Source of the DNA: Tenebrio molitor
Lineage: Eukaryota > Arthropoda > Insecta > Coleoptera > Tenebrionidae
DNA length: 64,000 bases
Assembly: GCF_963966145.1 (NCBI RefSeq)
Contig: NC_091046.1
Location: 10,788,001 to 10,852,000 of the forward strand
Reading direction: 5' to 3'
The notes under the pieces were generated by a model. That model searched no databases and was not told the origin of the DNA. It saw only the letters and a list, made by a program, of their open reading frames with translations. This document shows, in pieces, positions 35,401-47,352 of the stretch; position 1 is the first letter of the stretch, and every line of letters starts with the position of its first letter. Both the position numbers and the translations under genes were made by a program.

Positions 35401-35969
35401 ATAATTATTTCCGACATGATGTGGTAATAAATACCGTAATATGAAGTTGCGGTACGAATATCGTATACAACGTTTTATCTACTATTAATTAATATTGTGA
35501 GAGATAATTATTAAATGAGATAAAATTGTATTATAAAAACTAAACTTTCACTTTACGACACTAGAGCGGCAAGGTATATCATTATGATACTCAATGAATA
35601 TAATAAGTTTAATATTAGGTATTGTTACAGCGTGAAAAATAATGAGTTGGCAATGAAACAATTGAAAAATATTGGTGGTTTTTTGTCTCGTAATTGGCAC
35701 TGACCGGATGTTTTAACTTAAAAAAAAATAGGTTATGCCGGTTATGTTTATGCTATTACAAAAATGAATCTTTAATGGTAAATTTCAAATTTGCCTTCAA
35801 CACTTGCCAAAGCTGACAACCGGAAATCCGTTTAGATTACAGTGGTATGTATGTACTCGTAATACCAAAATAATTCAAATTTTCATTGTTACCAACAGAT
35901 TCATTCTTGATCACGCCGTAGTAGGTAAATGTTATGAATTTAAATTGTATTTTGGTATATACTAGTACA
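32421..35969. other. No gene recognised
   Basis: About 3.5 kb of AT-rich DNA. Short frames at 33026-33277, 33279-33575 and 33354-33641 overlap on both strands without motifs. No TIR pairs noticed. Confidence 0.4.
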
Positions 35970-36463
35970 TACAGGGTTATTCACGAGTAATAATGGGCCT
36001 TACAACGTTGAAACGCAACCAGTTATACATTTTCATCGCCTTGGTGGATCATATATTTATTTAAAAATGTTTAATACATAATGGGCAGCATGATTTCCTA
36101 TTCGTTAAGCGTTTCATTAGCTAAATAATTGATTAGACAAAGTGAGAGTATATGCCAAGCACTATGTTAGACAGAGACAAAACAATTTACCGACGTTCTT
36201 TAACTATAATGAAAGGGAAATCATACGGCCCAGTTGCTTTTAGTTTTTTTTAATTTGACAAAAAGTTGACATCAATTTTTTTTTAGGTCATTTTAGGTTT
36301 CATAGACTTCACGTAGCGACAACTGGAAATTGTCTTACTAAAAGCAGTCTTGGATTCATTTAAAAATAAAAAGATCAATTGATATCTAGTCGTTTGAGAA
36401 ATATGTTTATTTGGTTGCGTCGGGACGTCTTTGGGCCCATTATTACTCGTGAATACCCCTGTA
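35970..36463. mobile_element. MITE, TACAGGGTTATTCACG tips
   Basis: The left end TACAGGGTTATTCACGAGTA then ATAATGGGCC is matched in reverse by GGCCCATTATTACTCGTGAA then TACCCCTGTA. About 494 bp, non-coding. Related tips occur at 39519 and 60625. Confidence 0.85.
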
Positions 36464-36809
36464 TATCTATACCAAGGGAATTCTGGTTGCTTACAGACTC
36501 CGATGAACTATACTTCCCATGTGGCTTACATGAGGTCAGTCCATAGAGTTACCAAATCTTCAGAGTTACTTAATCCGGATAGTTTAGAGACTCTCGAGAT
36601 CGCAGTTTGAAAGAGCACGTAAATTAATATAAAACATACATTTTAATAGGCTTAGATTTGAAATACATAATTTAAAATATACAAAAATTTATATGTATAG
36701 TATAAAAAAATTACTCATAAAGAAATTGAAGCAGATCTTGTACGATCATAGTTTCGTACTTAAACTTTGTTATGATCAAGATATATTTCCACTAATGTTG
36801 ATTTAAATG

Positions 36810-36935
36810 TTTAAATATATCGTCAAAGTTGGAGTTGAAGGATCGATTTTGAACGCACCACTCGTCTGTCTATAATCCGTGGTGCGTTCTCAATCGATTC
36901 TTCAACGCTAACTTTAAGGATAAATTTAAAATTTT
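36810..36935. mobile_element. Diverged GAAGAGTCGATT-family MITE
   Basis: CAAAGTTGGAGTTGAAGGAT then CGATTTTGAACGCACCAC pairs in reverse with GTGGTGCGTTCTCAATCGAT then TCTTCAACGCTAACTTTAAG. Shorter internal region than the full copies; tips eroded. Confidence 0.75.
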
Positions 36936-39039
36936 TAGGCAGCGAGAAGCGAATACGAAATATTTATTAAAAACCCATAAAACCATAGATTGTGCTTTAT
37001 AATTTCATAATATAACTCATATTGTAGCGTACCATACCGGCTATTGGGAAACAATTTTCATTTTACATACAAACTAAATTAATTCCACAAAAACTGTAAT
37101 CCTGCAGTGGCAATTAAAATAATGTTTGTCATCAAAATGTTGGACAAATACATTTAACGATCAATTGGCACAAATAATTTTTAAATAAAACCAGCAAATA
37201 CAATTTTATTTAAATTTTACGGCGATACAAACGTGCAGTTTTGTGTTGTATGTTTTAAACCAAAAATTCATTCAAATTCAAAACAGAATTTTTGTATTAA
37301 TTTTTTTTAATAAAAAATTTGTAGTTATTTTTTGCAGTGTGCCTTTTCAATTGTCGAGTAGTTCGTTATCAAAGTGAGAACACAAGGTTATGAATTTGTT
37401 AAATATTTGTAATATAATTTAATATAATAAAAAAATAATATCAAATTTTGTTATTGAAAAAAAAGGCATCATTAAACTTGAAATATTTATAAAATTCTCA
37501 GTCAAAGATCGTATCTAGATAAATATTTGAAGTTATTTAGAAAAGTAAGGGATTGTCGAAGTCTAGACGTCATTAAATGTTCAACCTGTTGCCTAGTTTA
37601 ATATAAAAATCCATTAATTCGAGCTCTCTTGTGTAAGTCGTATATAACGAGGTTAAAATAAACAAAAAAAAAAAACAAGCCATTCACATTCTTGTCCGTC
37701 TTCAAGTTATGACGTTATAAATAAAATGTTTTATAGCCCAGACGAGAAAATTACAATTTTAATTTTTTAATTAAAAATATGATCATGAAGAAATTTATTG
37801 CACAAAAGTTCGCCAAACTTTGTGCGAACAGTTTCCAAATTAGAATGTAATAAGACGTGTATGCAAATTGTAAAGCCTCGAACGACAGGTCATTGAACAA
37901 ATTGTCAATTCCATTCCAGGGCGTATTTTTCAGGATTTGGTGAACTGAGAATCTAACCCTATTGTAAGGGATTTGATATATTGAGTCCAAACCGCAATAT
38001 CGGTTTCAAGACTATTTTACATCGAAGTTACGATCCTAAATCCGGCTCAGTTGGATGTGGACATCGAAAGTTATTCTAAAAACAATAACTTGCCTCAGCA
38101 ATAATTGGCAAGAAGAAATCCATCAAAGCGAAAAAAACTGTCTTAACGTTTCGTGCTCGACTTCAGAGATTACCTTCTTGGCAAACTAGCAAACTTTTTG
38201 CTTGATGCGTAAATAATTTACGAGAAAAGTATCTGTCGGCAGATTTAAATTGCGTTCAATGGAGAAAGAGGAAATGGGAGAGACAAGCGTTTCGATAAAT
38301 TTAATATTGCGTACATAAAAACACAATTAACAAGTTTTAATAATACAAGAAGGTGGGTCTCGAAAAATATCCCCTGGAAGTAAAGTGGCTCTAGATTTCA
38401 ACTTCTACAATTGTATTTAATGAAAGCAGGAGACGAAAGTTTGTCCTTCCGCGCTTCAAGCTGAGAAGGATGACCAATTTGGGGCCGGGCTCGTTCCACG
38501 TTTTATATTCCCCACAAAAGCTTTCAACTTTGCGGCGTTACATTTCATGCATATTCACTTAATTACAAAAATACAGAAATAACTGAAATGCTTTCATATA
38601 ATCGAGTGTGATTTGTAATTTATTCGTGCAGCAGAAGAGCGTTCTCCTGAAACTGTCCGTTTATTTTATGTGTATACAGGGACCCATCCATTTTTTACAA
38701 GATTTGTGTGCGTGCATTATCACTTATCGCTGATCAATTCGCAAGCAAGAAATCCGGGCTTGAGAAGGATATTTGCAGATGTCGGGGGCTATAAGATCGA
38801 TCCCTCCACCGTTGATATTCGCTGGAATCCAAATACACTTCCTCGAATGACCAAACTATGTAAATATATTTTGCAACAATAACCCAGAATGATACTTGCT
38901 TTAGTTAACTAGGTCGAATGGTTCTTGAACCACTGTCAACTTTATGTCTCTTATTTGTCAAAGAAGAAAAATGAGAAAATGAAATTTATATTCACATTAC
39001 ATTAGTTACCTGGTACAGTTAGTCCACTTTACATAATTT
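36936..39039. other. No gene recognised
   Basis: Very AT-rich around 37300-37500. The frame at 38670-38882 lies in less AT-rich DNA but has no motif I know and no splice context. Confidence 0.4.
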
Positions 39040-39330
39040 AATAGTTATTTAAGATATAAGTGTAAAAAGTTATCCTTTATTGCACGAACGGGTTTAAAAT
39101 ACGAGCGAGGTACGAGGGAGTATTTTAAAGGATGTGAGTGCAACAAAGGAACTTTTTACACGTATGTCTTACAATATTTAATTTACGATCGTGAGATCGT
39201 CGCACCGGTTTCAACGTAAATTGTATAAAATAATTATTATTGATTGAATATTTTATGAATAACCAAAGTCGTTTGAGAACCACGTCGTTTAGCAACCTAC
39301 TTCTAAACAATGTTTCCAACAGATTTTTAG
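39040..39330 (+). repeat. ~290 bp repeat, left member of an inverted pair
   Basis: Near-identical to the complement of 42095-42420. Shared landmarks: AATAGTTATTTAAGATATAAG/AATAGTAATTCAAGATATAGG at the tip, CACGAACGGGTTTAAAATAC, GAGCGAGGTACGAG, TATTTTAAAGGATGTGAGTG, GGAACTTTTTACACGTATGT and GTCGTTTGAGAAC. The first ~120 bp form a hairpin (TAAAAAGTT with AACTTTTTA). The 64-codon reverse frame at 39125-39319 is spurious. Confidence 0.75.
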
Positions 39331-39518
39331 TGCAAAAAGTGCCTACTTTTTACACGATCGTAGATAAAAACATAAAAATACACATCGCAAGAACAGAATG
39401 ACATCAGCAATATTTTTTATGTTTTACATAAGTACAGTATCTGTCATCATAACCAACATGACGCAATTTCAGAAATTTTAAAGAAATTGATGTGTATACG
39501 TTATCAAAATTTGAAATA

Positions 39519-39634
39519 TACAGGCTGATTCACGTAGCCCGTTCATTAGAAACTTTTTGTTCTAGCTGTGAAATGTAATTTGTGTTGGATGTTAGGCTGT
39601 ATTAGGCTCGTACTCTTATGTGAATAATCCTGTA
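39519..39634. mobile_element. Short MITE, TACAGG..ATTCAC tips
   Basis: The left end TACAGGCTGATTCACGTAG and inverted right end TATGTGAATAATCCTGTA. Only about 116 bp, related by its tips to the elements at 35970 and 60625. Confidence 0.55.
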
Positions 39635-39889
39635 TAATACAAAGTGATAAAGAAGGACTGTTTGAATTGGCAATACAATTAAGCACATTTTTTTATTCAG
39701 CTTTTTGCAACACGGCAACCGTACATGATTTGTTAGTTTATTTGACAGATATCTGACGTAACAACTGACAAAATTGTAGGTTATGAAAATATAAATTAAA
39801 GGTACACTGTTTTTCTTTTCGTTTTCCTCTTTTGTCAATTGTATTTCACTATTTCTCAAAACTATTTCCTATCTCTATTAAATGTCTAA

Positions 39890-40034
39890 GGCCCGGTTTC
39901 TGGAAACAATTTTATCGGGTCAGTTAATTAACTCTCCGATAAATACAAAAATCCTGTAATGCAATTGGTTAATTTCTAACGTTTCTCTTGATTTAACCGG
40001 TCAGTTAGTTATTGGGCCGTTCCAGAAACCGGGC
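39890..40034. mobile_element. MITE with GGCCCGGTTTC tips
   Basis: GGCCCGGTTTCTGGAA at the left pairs with TTCCAGAAACCGGGC at the right. Internally CGGGTCAGTTAATTAACT pairs loosely with AACCGGTCAGTTAGTTA. About 145 bp, non-coding. Confidence 0.8.
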
Positions 40035-40780
40035 ATAAATGACGTAAATATGAAATAGTTTTGAGAAAACCAAAAGAAAAACACTGTAAAAATAAATTAA
40101 GCTTGAAACACAGAACAATTATCTAAAAATTAACTAAAGATCGAAGTGCGCCCCATTTTGCTGTAAACATAAATTAACTCTTCTTTTTAAGCTCTCGCAG
40201 AGATTCACCAGCATATTTAATTTAATTTGAAATGTCAAATGTTACTTGTCAATGATGCGGCTGTCAGTGACAAGCTGTCAACAATCGGAAGTTACTCCAG
40301 TTGTACCATTTCAAAATAAAATTCAATATTACCAACTCAAACAGTCCTTCTTGGTCACTTTGTACTTTTATTTTTACTACAAGATTTATGAGCAAAAACG
40401 TACAAAAGACAACCAAAACCACTAGAGCTTTCAATATTATTAAAATACATAAATTTATTTGCACATTGTCTGAAAATAAGAAAAATTCAGAGTTGTAATG
40501 CCCTAGAAAAGCTTGTTAAGTAGAAAAAAAAAAAAAGTTTGAGACAAAGTGGCAACGTTTAGATACACACATCGTTATAAAATTTAAATTTTTCGTTGAC
40601 TCTTAAAGACAGATTGTTCCAGAAACATCGTAAAGTCAACTACAATGTAATTAAGTCAAAAGAACAAAATTTAAATTCGAACAAGTTGATTGGACGATTG
40701 GTTTAATTTTGGTGTTTCTGATAATAATCGGAATATCAACAAAAGATTGGAACTACTTTTTGCACTAGCCCTCGATCTGT

Positions 40781-40989
40781 ATCGGGTGTTCATTTAAATT
40801 TCTCCTCAAAGTTGGCGTTGAAAAGTCGATTGTGAACGCATCACGGATTACGGATCATGGACCAGCTGCTTAAATCTAACCTGACTTTATGAGTTATTTG
40901 TGATTTTACTCGTTGGATGAATGAGTGATGCGTTGACAATCGACTCTTCAACGCCAACTTTGAGGAGAAATTTAAATTAACATCCAATA
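40781..40989. mobile_element. Full GAAGAGTCGATT-family MITE
   Basis: The left arm ATCGGGTGTTCATTTAAATT, TCTCCTCAAAGTTGGCGTTG, AAAAGTCGATTGTGAACGCA; the right arm TGCGTTGACAATCGACTCTT, CAACGCCAACTTTGAGGAGA, AATTTAAATTAACATCCAAT. About 70 bp arms; the centre contains ACGGATCATGGACCAGCTGC and CTAACCTGACTTTATGAG. About 209 bp. Confidence 0.9.
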
Positions 40990-41082
40990 TAATCACCAAT
41001 CAGTATCGAAAGTCACTTTTTTCTGATTAATTTTTCGTTTTTTTTTTAATAATCTAAAATTACTGTTAGTTTAAAAACACAC

Positions 41083-41226
41083 TAAGGGCCGGTTTCACCA
41101 ACGTGAGATAAATTTAACTACAGATTAAAATATACGAAAACATTGTTATAACAATAGGTAACTAAAGTAACGAAGCATTTTAAACTACAGTTAACTTTAA
41201 CTAGCGTTGGTGAAACCGGCCCTTAA
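41083..41226. mobile_element. MITE with TAAGGGCCGGTTTC tips
   Basis: The left TAAGGGCCGGTTTCACCAAC and right GTTGGTGAAACCGGCCCTTA are perfect inverted copies of 20 bp. Inner TTTAACTACAG pairs with CTGTAGTTAAA-like sequence. 144 bp, non-coding. Confidence 0.9.
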
Positions 41227-41739
41227 ATCTTTATTTTTAAATTGAATTCCGCTAAACTTGGAATTTGAGGCTTAAAAATGATCTTCGTGGAAACTTGAAA
41301 TTTAATGTAATGTTTAAGACTTCCTAGTTTCCATCTTTTTTTAGCTGAAACACGACTCAGGGCATATAAGAGTCACCTCATAAATTATAAAGAAAAGATT
41401 TCTGCTAATTTGCAGATTGCAGATTTAGTCCAGCACGTTTCGGCGAAAATTTTCGTGTGCCAACAACTGTAAAAAGGTGGCAAGGTAATTTACTGTTGGA
41501 TCATATCATTTGGGCTTCAGCAGTTTTAATTTAATTTTTGAAATTTTATCTACATATTTTACTTGCTCATTTTAATTTTCAGCTTGTGAGCCAACGAGAC
41601 GAGAAAATTCAAATTCACCAGAATCTTGCACGTTTTTATTGCACAGAACTGTCAGAATAAAATAATATAATTTGTTGGAAATGTTTCCAAATTATATTAC
41701 CCCAAAAACATTGTTATGTATTAATTATTATTATATGAA

Positions 41740-42091
41740 TAATGCACATCGACACTGATCTTGCAATTGGTGCAATGGTCTGGTACTGGGTGTAGGAGGT
41801 ACAGTGATGGTATCTTGAATCTGGGCATGACTGGCTGTTCCTTGCAAAAATTCATTTGAAATAGCAATTTCATTTTTCTCGAATTCTTTTATTGGTTGCC
41901 TTTCAGAAGAGGATGAAGTACGCTAAGAATCCGTTTTCACTTTTAAACACACACCACTGTTGGCGTGACTTCTGAGGAACCAAACCTACAACTGCCTTTT
42001 CTGCAATGTCTGCTATCTGTGGAGGAGTGCTCGGCAGATCGTTTGCGTTGTTATCACCATTATTATCACACATTTTACCTTTACTTTTCAA
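41740..42091 (-). pseudogene. Possible tyrosine-recombinase-like protein, internally deleted
   Basis: The reverse strand from the ATG at 42091 gives MKSKGKMCDNNGDN, PPQIADIAEKAVVGLVPQKS and then a frame that ends at 41903. A second frame continues with KEFEKNEIAISNEFLQ, TITVPPTPST and, in another frame, DHCTNCKISVDVH near 41745-41785. A start like L-V-P-x-K-S and an end like N-C-x-I-x-x-x-V-H remind me of insect tyrosine-recombinase-like proteins of mobile elements, but the catalytic middle (R..HxxR..Y) is missing. Family assignment is tentative. It begins immediately downstream of the ~300 bp repeat at 42095-42420, which may be its 5' region. Confidence 0.3.
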
Positions 42092-42094
42092 AAA

Positions 42095-42420
42095 CAGTAA
42101 TGGCGACTGAAAATTCTCAAAAATTGTTTACAAGTAGGTTGCTAAACGACGTAGTTCTCAAACGACTTTGGTTATTCATAAAAATTTGAATCAATAATAA
42201 TTATTTTATACAAATTTATGTTAAAACTGGTGCGATGATTTCACAATCATAGATAAAATGTTGTAAGACATACGTGTAAAAAGTTCCTTTATTGCACTCA
42301 CATCCTTTAAAATACTCGCTCGTACCTCGCTCGTATTTTAAACCCGTTCGTGCAAATAAATGATAACTTTTTACACCTATATCTTGAATTACTATTACGC
42401 ACACAATCATTTTTCGTTTT
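42095..42420 (-). repeat. ~300 bp repeat, right member of an inverted pair
   Basis: Reverse complement of 39040-39330 with few differences. Read on the reverse strand it begins AATAGTAATTCAAGATATAGG, forms the CTCG/CGAG hairpin, and runs into the ATG of the recombinase-like remnant at 42091. The left member lacks that coding continuation. Confidence 0.75.
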
Positions 42421-43496
42421 TTTTTAATGTTGCAAATTGCACTGTCAAGCAAACCCACATCAACTTTACAGTATAACCAACCAGATAAATTCGACAAGAT
42501 AATTTAGTGGAATAACCTTCAATTAACGGATATTTAATTTACCTAGTAGAGCATGTAACTTGGAAATCCTGGACGATGTGCTTTAATAATCCGTGAAGCT
42601 TAAGCTACGCGAATCATGGCAAGCTCTCAACCTTATTATTCTCTTTCGAATGCAAGTTCACACAAGGCTGTTCACTTTAAAGGATTTATCTGAAACATGC
42701 CGCATGATCAAACATGTACAACGTTTAAAATATGGTCCTGATTCGACAAACTTGTAATCTATAAACGTGCTATAAATTTGTGTTTGAAATGTCTGTACTT
42801 CTATTATAAAAATTAACTCACATTGCCGTCAGGGATTCGTTGTTAATCAGGAATATTTATTATTTAACATCCTGGCAGCTATAAATTACTTCTTATAAAA
42901 TGTTAATTCGGGTTAGCTTGCAGTTTTTGTGCTGGGTTTTAATTTAAATTTCATTAGAATTTTATATCAACTGCTAATTACCTTATAGGCTCTTTCAGGT
43001 GGGATGTTGCCTAACTAACCCTATTACTTGTTAAATACTCAGCTGTGATAACTTAATAAATGACAATTTTTAAATTCGTGCGGAAAGAAAATGTTGCTGT
43101 TACCGTTTTACTTAATAGACAGGAAGCAGAAAAAGATTTGTTTCAGAGCTTGCCTCAAATTTGCATCTAAATCCAAATTACAAAATTACTTGGAAGAAAT
43201 GAAATATGAGGTAATTAATCTACTGCGTACGCTTCCACTGGCGTTATTGGATCATTTATGATTTCCGCGTATTGTACAGCATTTGTTTGGAACAAAGAAA
43301 ACAAATACAAGAATAATAATTCGCTTGTCCGACTAACCAAAATATTGTTTCCGATCACTCAAGATCAAACGTTCTCGTGTTCAAAAATTTAATTAATAAA
43401 TCTGTAAAATAAAATATTGTAAAAATTCTTACACGGTTTCAGAATAATTATTCACTCTTTGAAAATGACAGTTCACTTTATGATTCAGCAAGGGTG
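42421..43496. other. No gene recognised
   Basis: AT-rich DNA without motifs or repeats that I could pair. Confidence 0.4.
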
Positions 43497-43695
43497 ACTA
43501 CAATACTCCTGCAACACGCTGATGCAGTTGTACTGCCGTGGTCTTCTGGTTCCCCAGATTTATTGCCAATTGAACATGTGTGGGAAACGATTTGCATTCG
43601 GTTGGATAATCTGTTGGCAGCTCCAAGAAACTTGGAGCAACTTCGATGACAAATTAGAGAAACTTGGGATGAGATACCTCAAGCTGACACACGAG
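43497..43695 (+). pseudogene. Tc1-like transposase C-terminal fragment
   Basis: One forward frame reads LQHADAVVLPWSSGSPDLLP, IEHVWETICIRLDN, APRNLEQLR, stop (43647-43649), QIRETWDEIPQADTRV. L-P-W-x-x-x-S-P-D-L-x-P-I-E-x-x-W is the signature around the third catalytic residue (E) of Tc1 transposases, and W-D-E-I-P-Q is the usual tail. A single stop interrupts it. The upstream DDE part and TIRs are absent. Confidence 0.8.
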
Positions 43696-43874
43696 TAAGT
43701 CATTGTTTCATCATTTGTTTAATAAATTGTTTCTCATACAAAACTAGTAATCAACCATTCTGAACAAATTTTCACATTGAGAATGTAGGTACTCGTATCT
43801 CGTCAAACAAATGAGTGAACAGCTGCGGAGTCATTTATTATTAACATTTTTGGTTAATATATTTTTTACGCAGA

Positions 43875-44110
43875 ATATAATAGCCTAATGGAGTCCATTT
43901 CGGCTCAGGGACGCGAGGGTCGCGGGTTCAATTCCGACCCAGGGCGATTCGGAAGTCACGTTAAGCCATTGGTCCCTGTCTATTGAGTTGGTCATCATGC
44001 CCCTCATAGATTTGTAAAGAATGTCCCCTTACTAAATTCCAGCAAGGTTTCTCCAAACTACATCTACTTACCGAAGACGCCCTAAATTGGCTACAACAAA
44101 TTAAAAACAT
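43875..44110 (+). mobile_element. tRNA-derived SINE
   Basis: A pol III-type head: an A-box-like TAGCCTAATGGA (43881-43892) and a B box GGTTCAATTCC (43925-43935) inside GGTCGCGGGTTCAATTCCGA, 32 bp apart. A non-tRNA body follows (GGAAGTCACGTTAAGCCATT, CCCCTCATAGATTTGTAAAG, CCGAAGACGCCC) and ends near AATTAAAAACATATAATTTA. The head lacks the acceptor pairing of a real tRNA gene. I saw no second copy in the window. Confidence 0.7.
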
Positions 44111-44162
44111 ATAATTTACCATAATTATTTTATGAATTTCGAATTTTAATTGTAATTTTCTT

Positions 44163-44180
44163 CATACGAATATATATATA
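44163..44180. repeat. Short (AT)n microsatellite
   Basis: A run of alternating A and T within AATATATATATATATTT. Confidence 0.6.
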
Positions 44181-45023
44181 TATTTGTAAACCAGTCCTAG
44201 ACTGTGTAACAAATTTTTTATAATAAACTTCGATCATTTGTTTATCACAAAACAATACAGGTAGCGTGAAAATTTCAATACAGTCATTGTTTAATGTGTT
44301 TCACTTGTTGTAGAAGCCAGAACCAGAACATACATATATGTATTTCGATTTATATTTTTTTTATTTCTGTAATATTTGCCTACCTCAAGAAATACGTTAT
44401 GAGATTCTCGCAAGCCAGTTATGTATAGTTATATAAAAAAATGTGTAAAATAATGTTTCACACTGAAATTGGCAATAAACAAAAACATTAATCTGTATCA
44501 GCTGCAAGTAATAGCCTCAACGGTTTACTGAAACCTTATTTTTTTATAAATCATGTAAAATAAATGATGTGACTTAACTATTACACCTACATGATAGTTG
44601 AATAAACAGTTTCTGATTCAAAACACAAAACTTTGAAAAATAAAAAAATATTAATTACAATTATATTGTTTGTCAGCCCATCAGGAAATATTCTAGTCTA
44701 AATAAAAGAAATCGTAAGCAAGAATACACAAATTGTTAAATAAATTGCTTGCTCTTCAATGTTTAAAGGCATTGTAATTTATGAGCTCGATGCCTCCCAC
44801 GTCCAGATACTACATTAAAATCCTACAAGCAATTGTGTTTATTATAAAAGAGGGTACAATTCGAAATGTCACTTCTGATCCAGGGGAAATTGGACACATC
44901 AAAAAGTGTTAAGTTATCGCATAAAGGTCCACAAATTCGTAGAAAAAACGTTTAAAATGGACTAAAAATAATTGAGAGATCTAAATCTGCAAAAATCAAT
45001 ATATCAGAGTATAGGATGTAAAT
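44181..45023. other. No gene recognised
   Basis: AT-rich DNA with no motif or paired repeat. Confidence 0.4.
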
Positions 45024-45231
45024 ATCGGGTGTTCATTTAAATTTATTCTCAAAGTAGGCGTTGAAGAGTCAATTGCGAACGCACCACGGATTACAGATCA
45101 CGGATCAGATGTTTAAATCTAACCTCACTTTTTGCGTTTTTTGTGTCTTTACTCTGCAGACTGACAAGTGGTGCGTTTACAATCGATTCTTCAACACCAA
45201 CTTTGAGGATAAATTTAAACGAACACCCGAT
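45024..45231. mobile_element. Full GAAGAGTCGATT-family MITE
   Basis: The left arm ATCGGGTGTTCATTTAAATT then TATTCTCAAAGTAGGCGTTG; the right arm CAACACCAACTTTGAGGATA, AATTTAAACGAACACCCGAT. The centre holds ACGGATTACAGATCACGGAT and CTAACCTCACTTTTTGCG. About 208 bp. Confidence 0.9.
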
Positions 45232-45809
45232 ATGTTTATGAGACTAGAATAGTTATTTGTGTGTCGAGGCCCAAAAAGTGCATCTTTTTCGTTCGATCTT
45301 CGGTTTCGCGATTTTGTCATAATAGTTTTTCTCGTCATACAAAAAATAATGCACAAAACGATTGTGTGATTACAGGTGATTATAATTTATTTAGAAAAAT
45401 CTTATTGTGATGCGTTAGATGATTAGGTCAGGTCAGGATCAATTGAATGAATTTTACTTTCTTGTAGACCTTATTACATTATAATTTCCATTTCCTGTAT
45501 CCCTTTTAGCAGATAGCTGGTTAAGAAAATAAAATTAATTTCAAATTTTATTATAAAAATGTTTTTAAATCCAACCTGACGGGACCCACAAGTTAGATAC
45601 CTGGGGCTGAAAAGTCGTTCAGTGGCAAAAGTTGTTTTCTACACTGAAACGGGAGATAACAGACCGAGCACAGCAACAAGCTGACAGTCGAAGTCAGGTT
45701 GACTCGGTAGCCCAAAAATCGATGAGACCAGATCAAAATCAAAAACCAAAGAAAAACATAATCCCAACAAACCCTCTATAAGTTGTGTTTTGAGGACAAA
45801 TCTGTCAAA

Positions 45810-46312
45810 TACACTGACTGGCACAAAAAACGACTCATTATGATTTCTTTAATAAATGATCTTCAAATTATATTTGTGCTTATTTTTCTTTATTATAGTT
45901 AAATTGGGATATTTTCAATGATCGGGAGTGCTATGGTCACCATGGCAACCGAATTGTTTTGTTTAAATAAATTATTAGAAAATTTGCACTACTTCCATGA
46001 TGTGTTTTTGTCGGTTGATTTACGTGTTAAAAGATTTAATTTGACAATACGAGATACTAATTCAAAATGCTGTTCAAATTTTGATAATTTTTCATAACAT
46101 AAATTTTTTTCTAAAAAATTACTTTAATTTTTTTTTTCATTAAAATTTTATTTACTGCGTTTAATGTTTTGTTTGCCGGATATTTTTTGGCAAAGAATAA
46201 CTTAAATAACACATGAATACAACATGATATCAAAAAAAAATTCTAAGACCATTAATTACTTAATTATATTAATAAAATTCAAAGTGAGTCGCTTTTTGTG
46301 CCGGTCAGTGTA
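45810..46312. mobile_element. MITE, TACACTGACTGGCAC tips
   Basis: The left TACACTGACTGGCACAAAAA then ACGACTCA; the right TGAGTCGCTTTTTGTGCCGG then TCAGTGTA. TA at both tips, as expected of a Tc1/mariner-type target. About 503 bp, no transposase seen. Confidence 0.85.
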
Positions 46313-46363
46313 TTAAAAACCTCAATTTATATAAAAAACGTAACGGTACCTAATTAAAATTTA

Positions 46364-46640
46364 AAACATGTAAATGTGATTGCAGTAACTCTCAAATATG
46401 TAAAAATTGCTTGTACGTCCCTGTCCCTTCCCCGCGGACACAGCTCAAAGCTGCGAGTCGCCAACACCACAAAACAAAAATTACTAGCAGGTAACTTTGC
46501 CAACCTTGTTTTTTTATCTAGTGGACGTATAAAAATGAACTCGACTTTACGTGCTTTGTCGAAGTGCACATTTACACATACAAAATTGCTTAAAAAAAAC
46601 TACCCGGAATGGCTCTCGACAAATCACTCCAAAAACTAGC
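46364..46640 (+). repeat. Dispersed repeat, weak third copy
   Basis: TGTGATTGCAGTAACTCTCA compares with TGTAATTGCAATAACTCTCA at 55596. GAACTCGACTTTACGTGCTTT compares with GAACTCTACTTTAGAATGCTTT at 55664. Similarity fades elsewhere. The open frame 46376-46639 has no motif. Confidence 0.35.
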
Positions 46641-47133
46641 AGAGCAATCACATACACGTCCTCTCCGTGCACTCGTCCCAGCGCACTGTTTCTCCTCAAA
46701 ATAAAAATAAATGAACACAAATTTTTGGTACAGTTGCGGAAATAGAATTTCGGGCAATACTGTCAATGTCATAACATAAACTCTCTTGTCATGTTTTTGT
46801 CTTTTTGATATTCAAAAATTGTGATTTGTAACATAACGACGGGTAGGTAACAGATGAAAGCCATTATTTAATTACACTCAGACCAATTAACTCAAAAAGC
46901 CAAAACTGACACAGAAAAGTTTAATTTTTGAATGTCGGTCATGATCACAGTAAAAGTTGGTTTACAGAAATTTTGTTGAAGTGACAGAAAAATGCTGGGC
47001 GAAATTGTGTTTCCGCAACTGTATACCCTTCCTTTCGTAAAACAACAGGATCTATTTTTTTCTTTTCTCACAATTTTCTTATTTTTTCTTATAGCATCTA
47101 AACTGATTTTAATTTCTGTTGAGGTCACACGTT
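46641..47133. other. No gene recognised
   Basis: Short reverse frames (46590-46772, 46892-47128) show no motif. No paired repeats seen. Confidence 0.35.
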
Positions 47134-47352
47134 TAAAAAAATGATTTTTTGTTCGACACTGTCAGAATTTGAGAATTTTCTCTTGTGTGAAGGGATTTTG
47201 ATAAATGTCACAACTTGTCAAAACGAAGCGTCAAGCTTTTATGGGCTCGTCGAACAAAAAAACGTCGTATTCAACTCGTTCGTGTGTAAATTGGGCTCTT
47301 TATGACCCACGAGTGCCATTAAGAGCCCAATTTACACACGAACGAGTAATAT
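47134..47352 (-). repeat. Foldback hairpin repeat 9 with extension
   Basis: The hairpin CAACTCGTTCGTGTGTAAAT, TGGGCTCTT pairs with AAGAGCCCAATTTACACACG then AACGAG. The left extension (GACACTGTCAGAATTTGAGA, ATTTTGATAAATGT, CGAACAAAAAAACG) is the complement of the right extension of the 55.9 kb copy. The right flank carries TAATATAGTATACC. Confidence 0.7.

Noticed and set aside
38670..38882. Host exon candidate in less AT-rich DNA
   Set aside because: Open 70-codon frame, but no motif and no convincing splice sites at its borders.
43881..43950. Genuine tRNA gene
   Set aside because: A and B boxes are present but no acceptor-stem or anticodon-stem pairing could be drawn, and a non-tRNA body follows. 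A SINE fits better.
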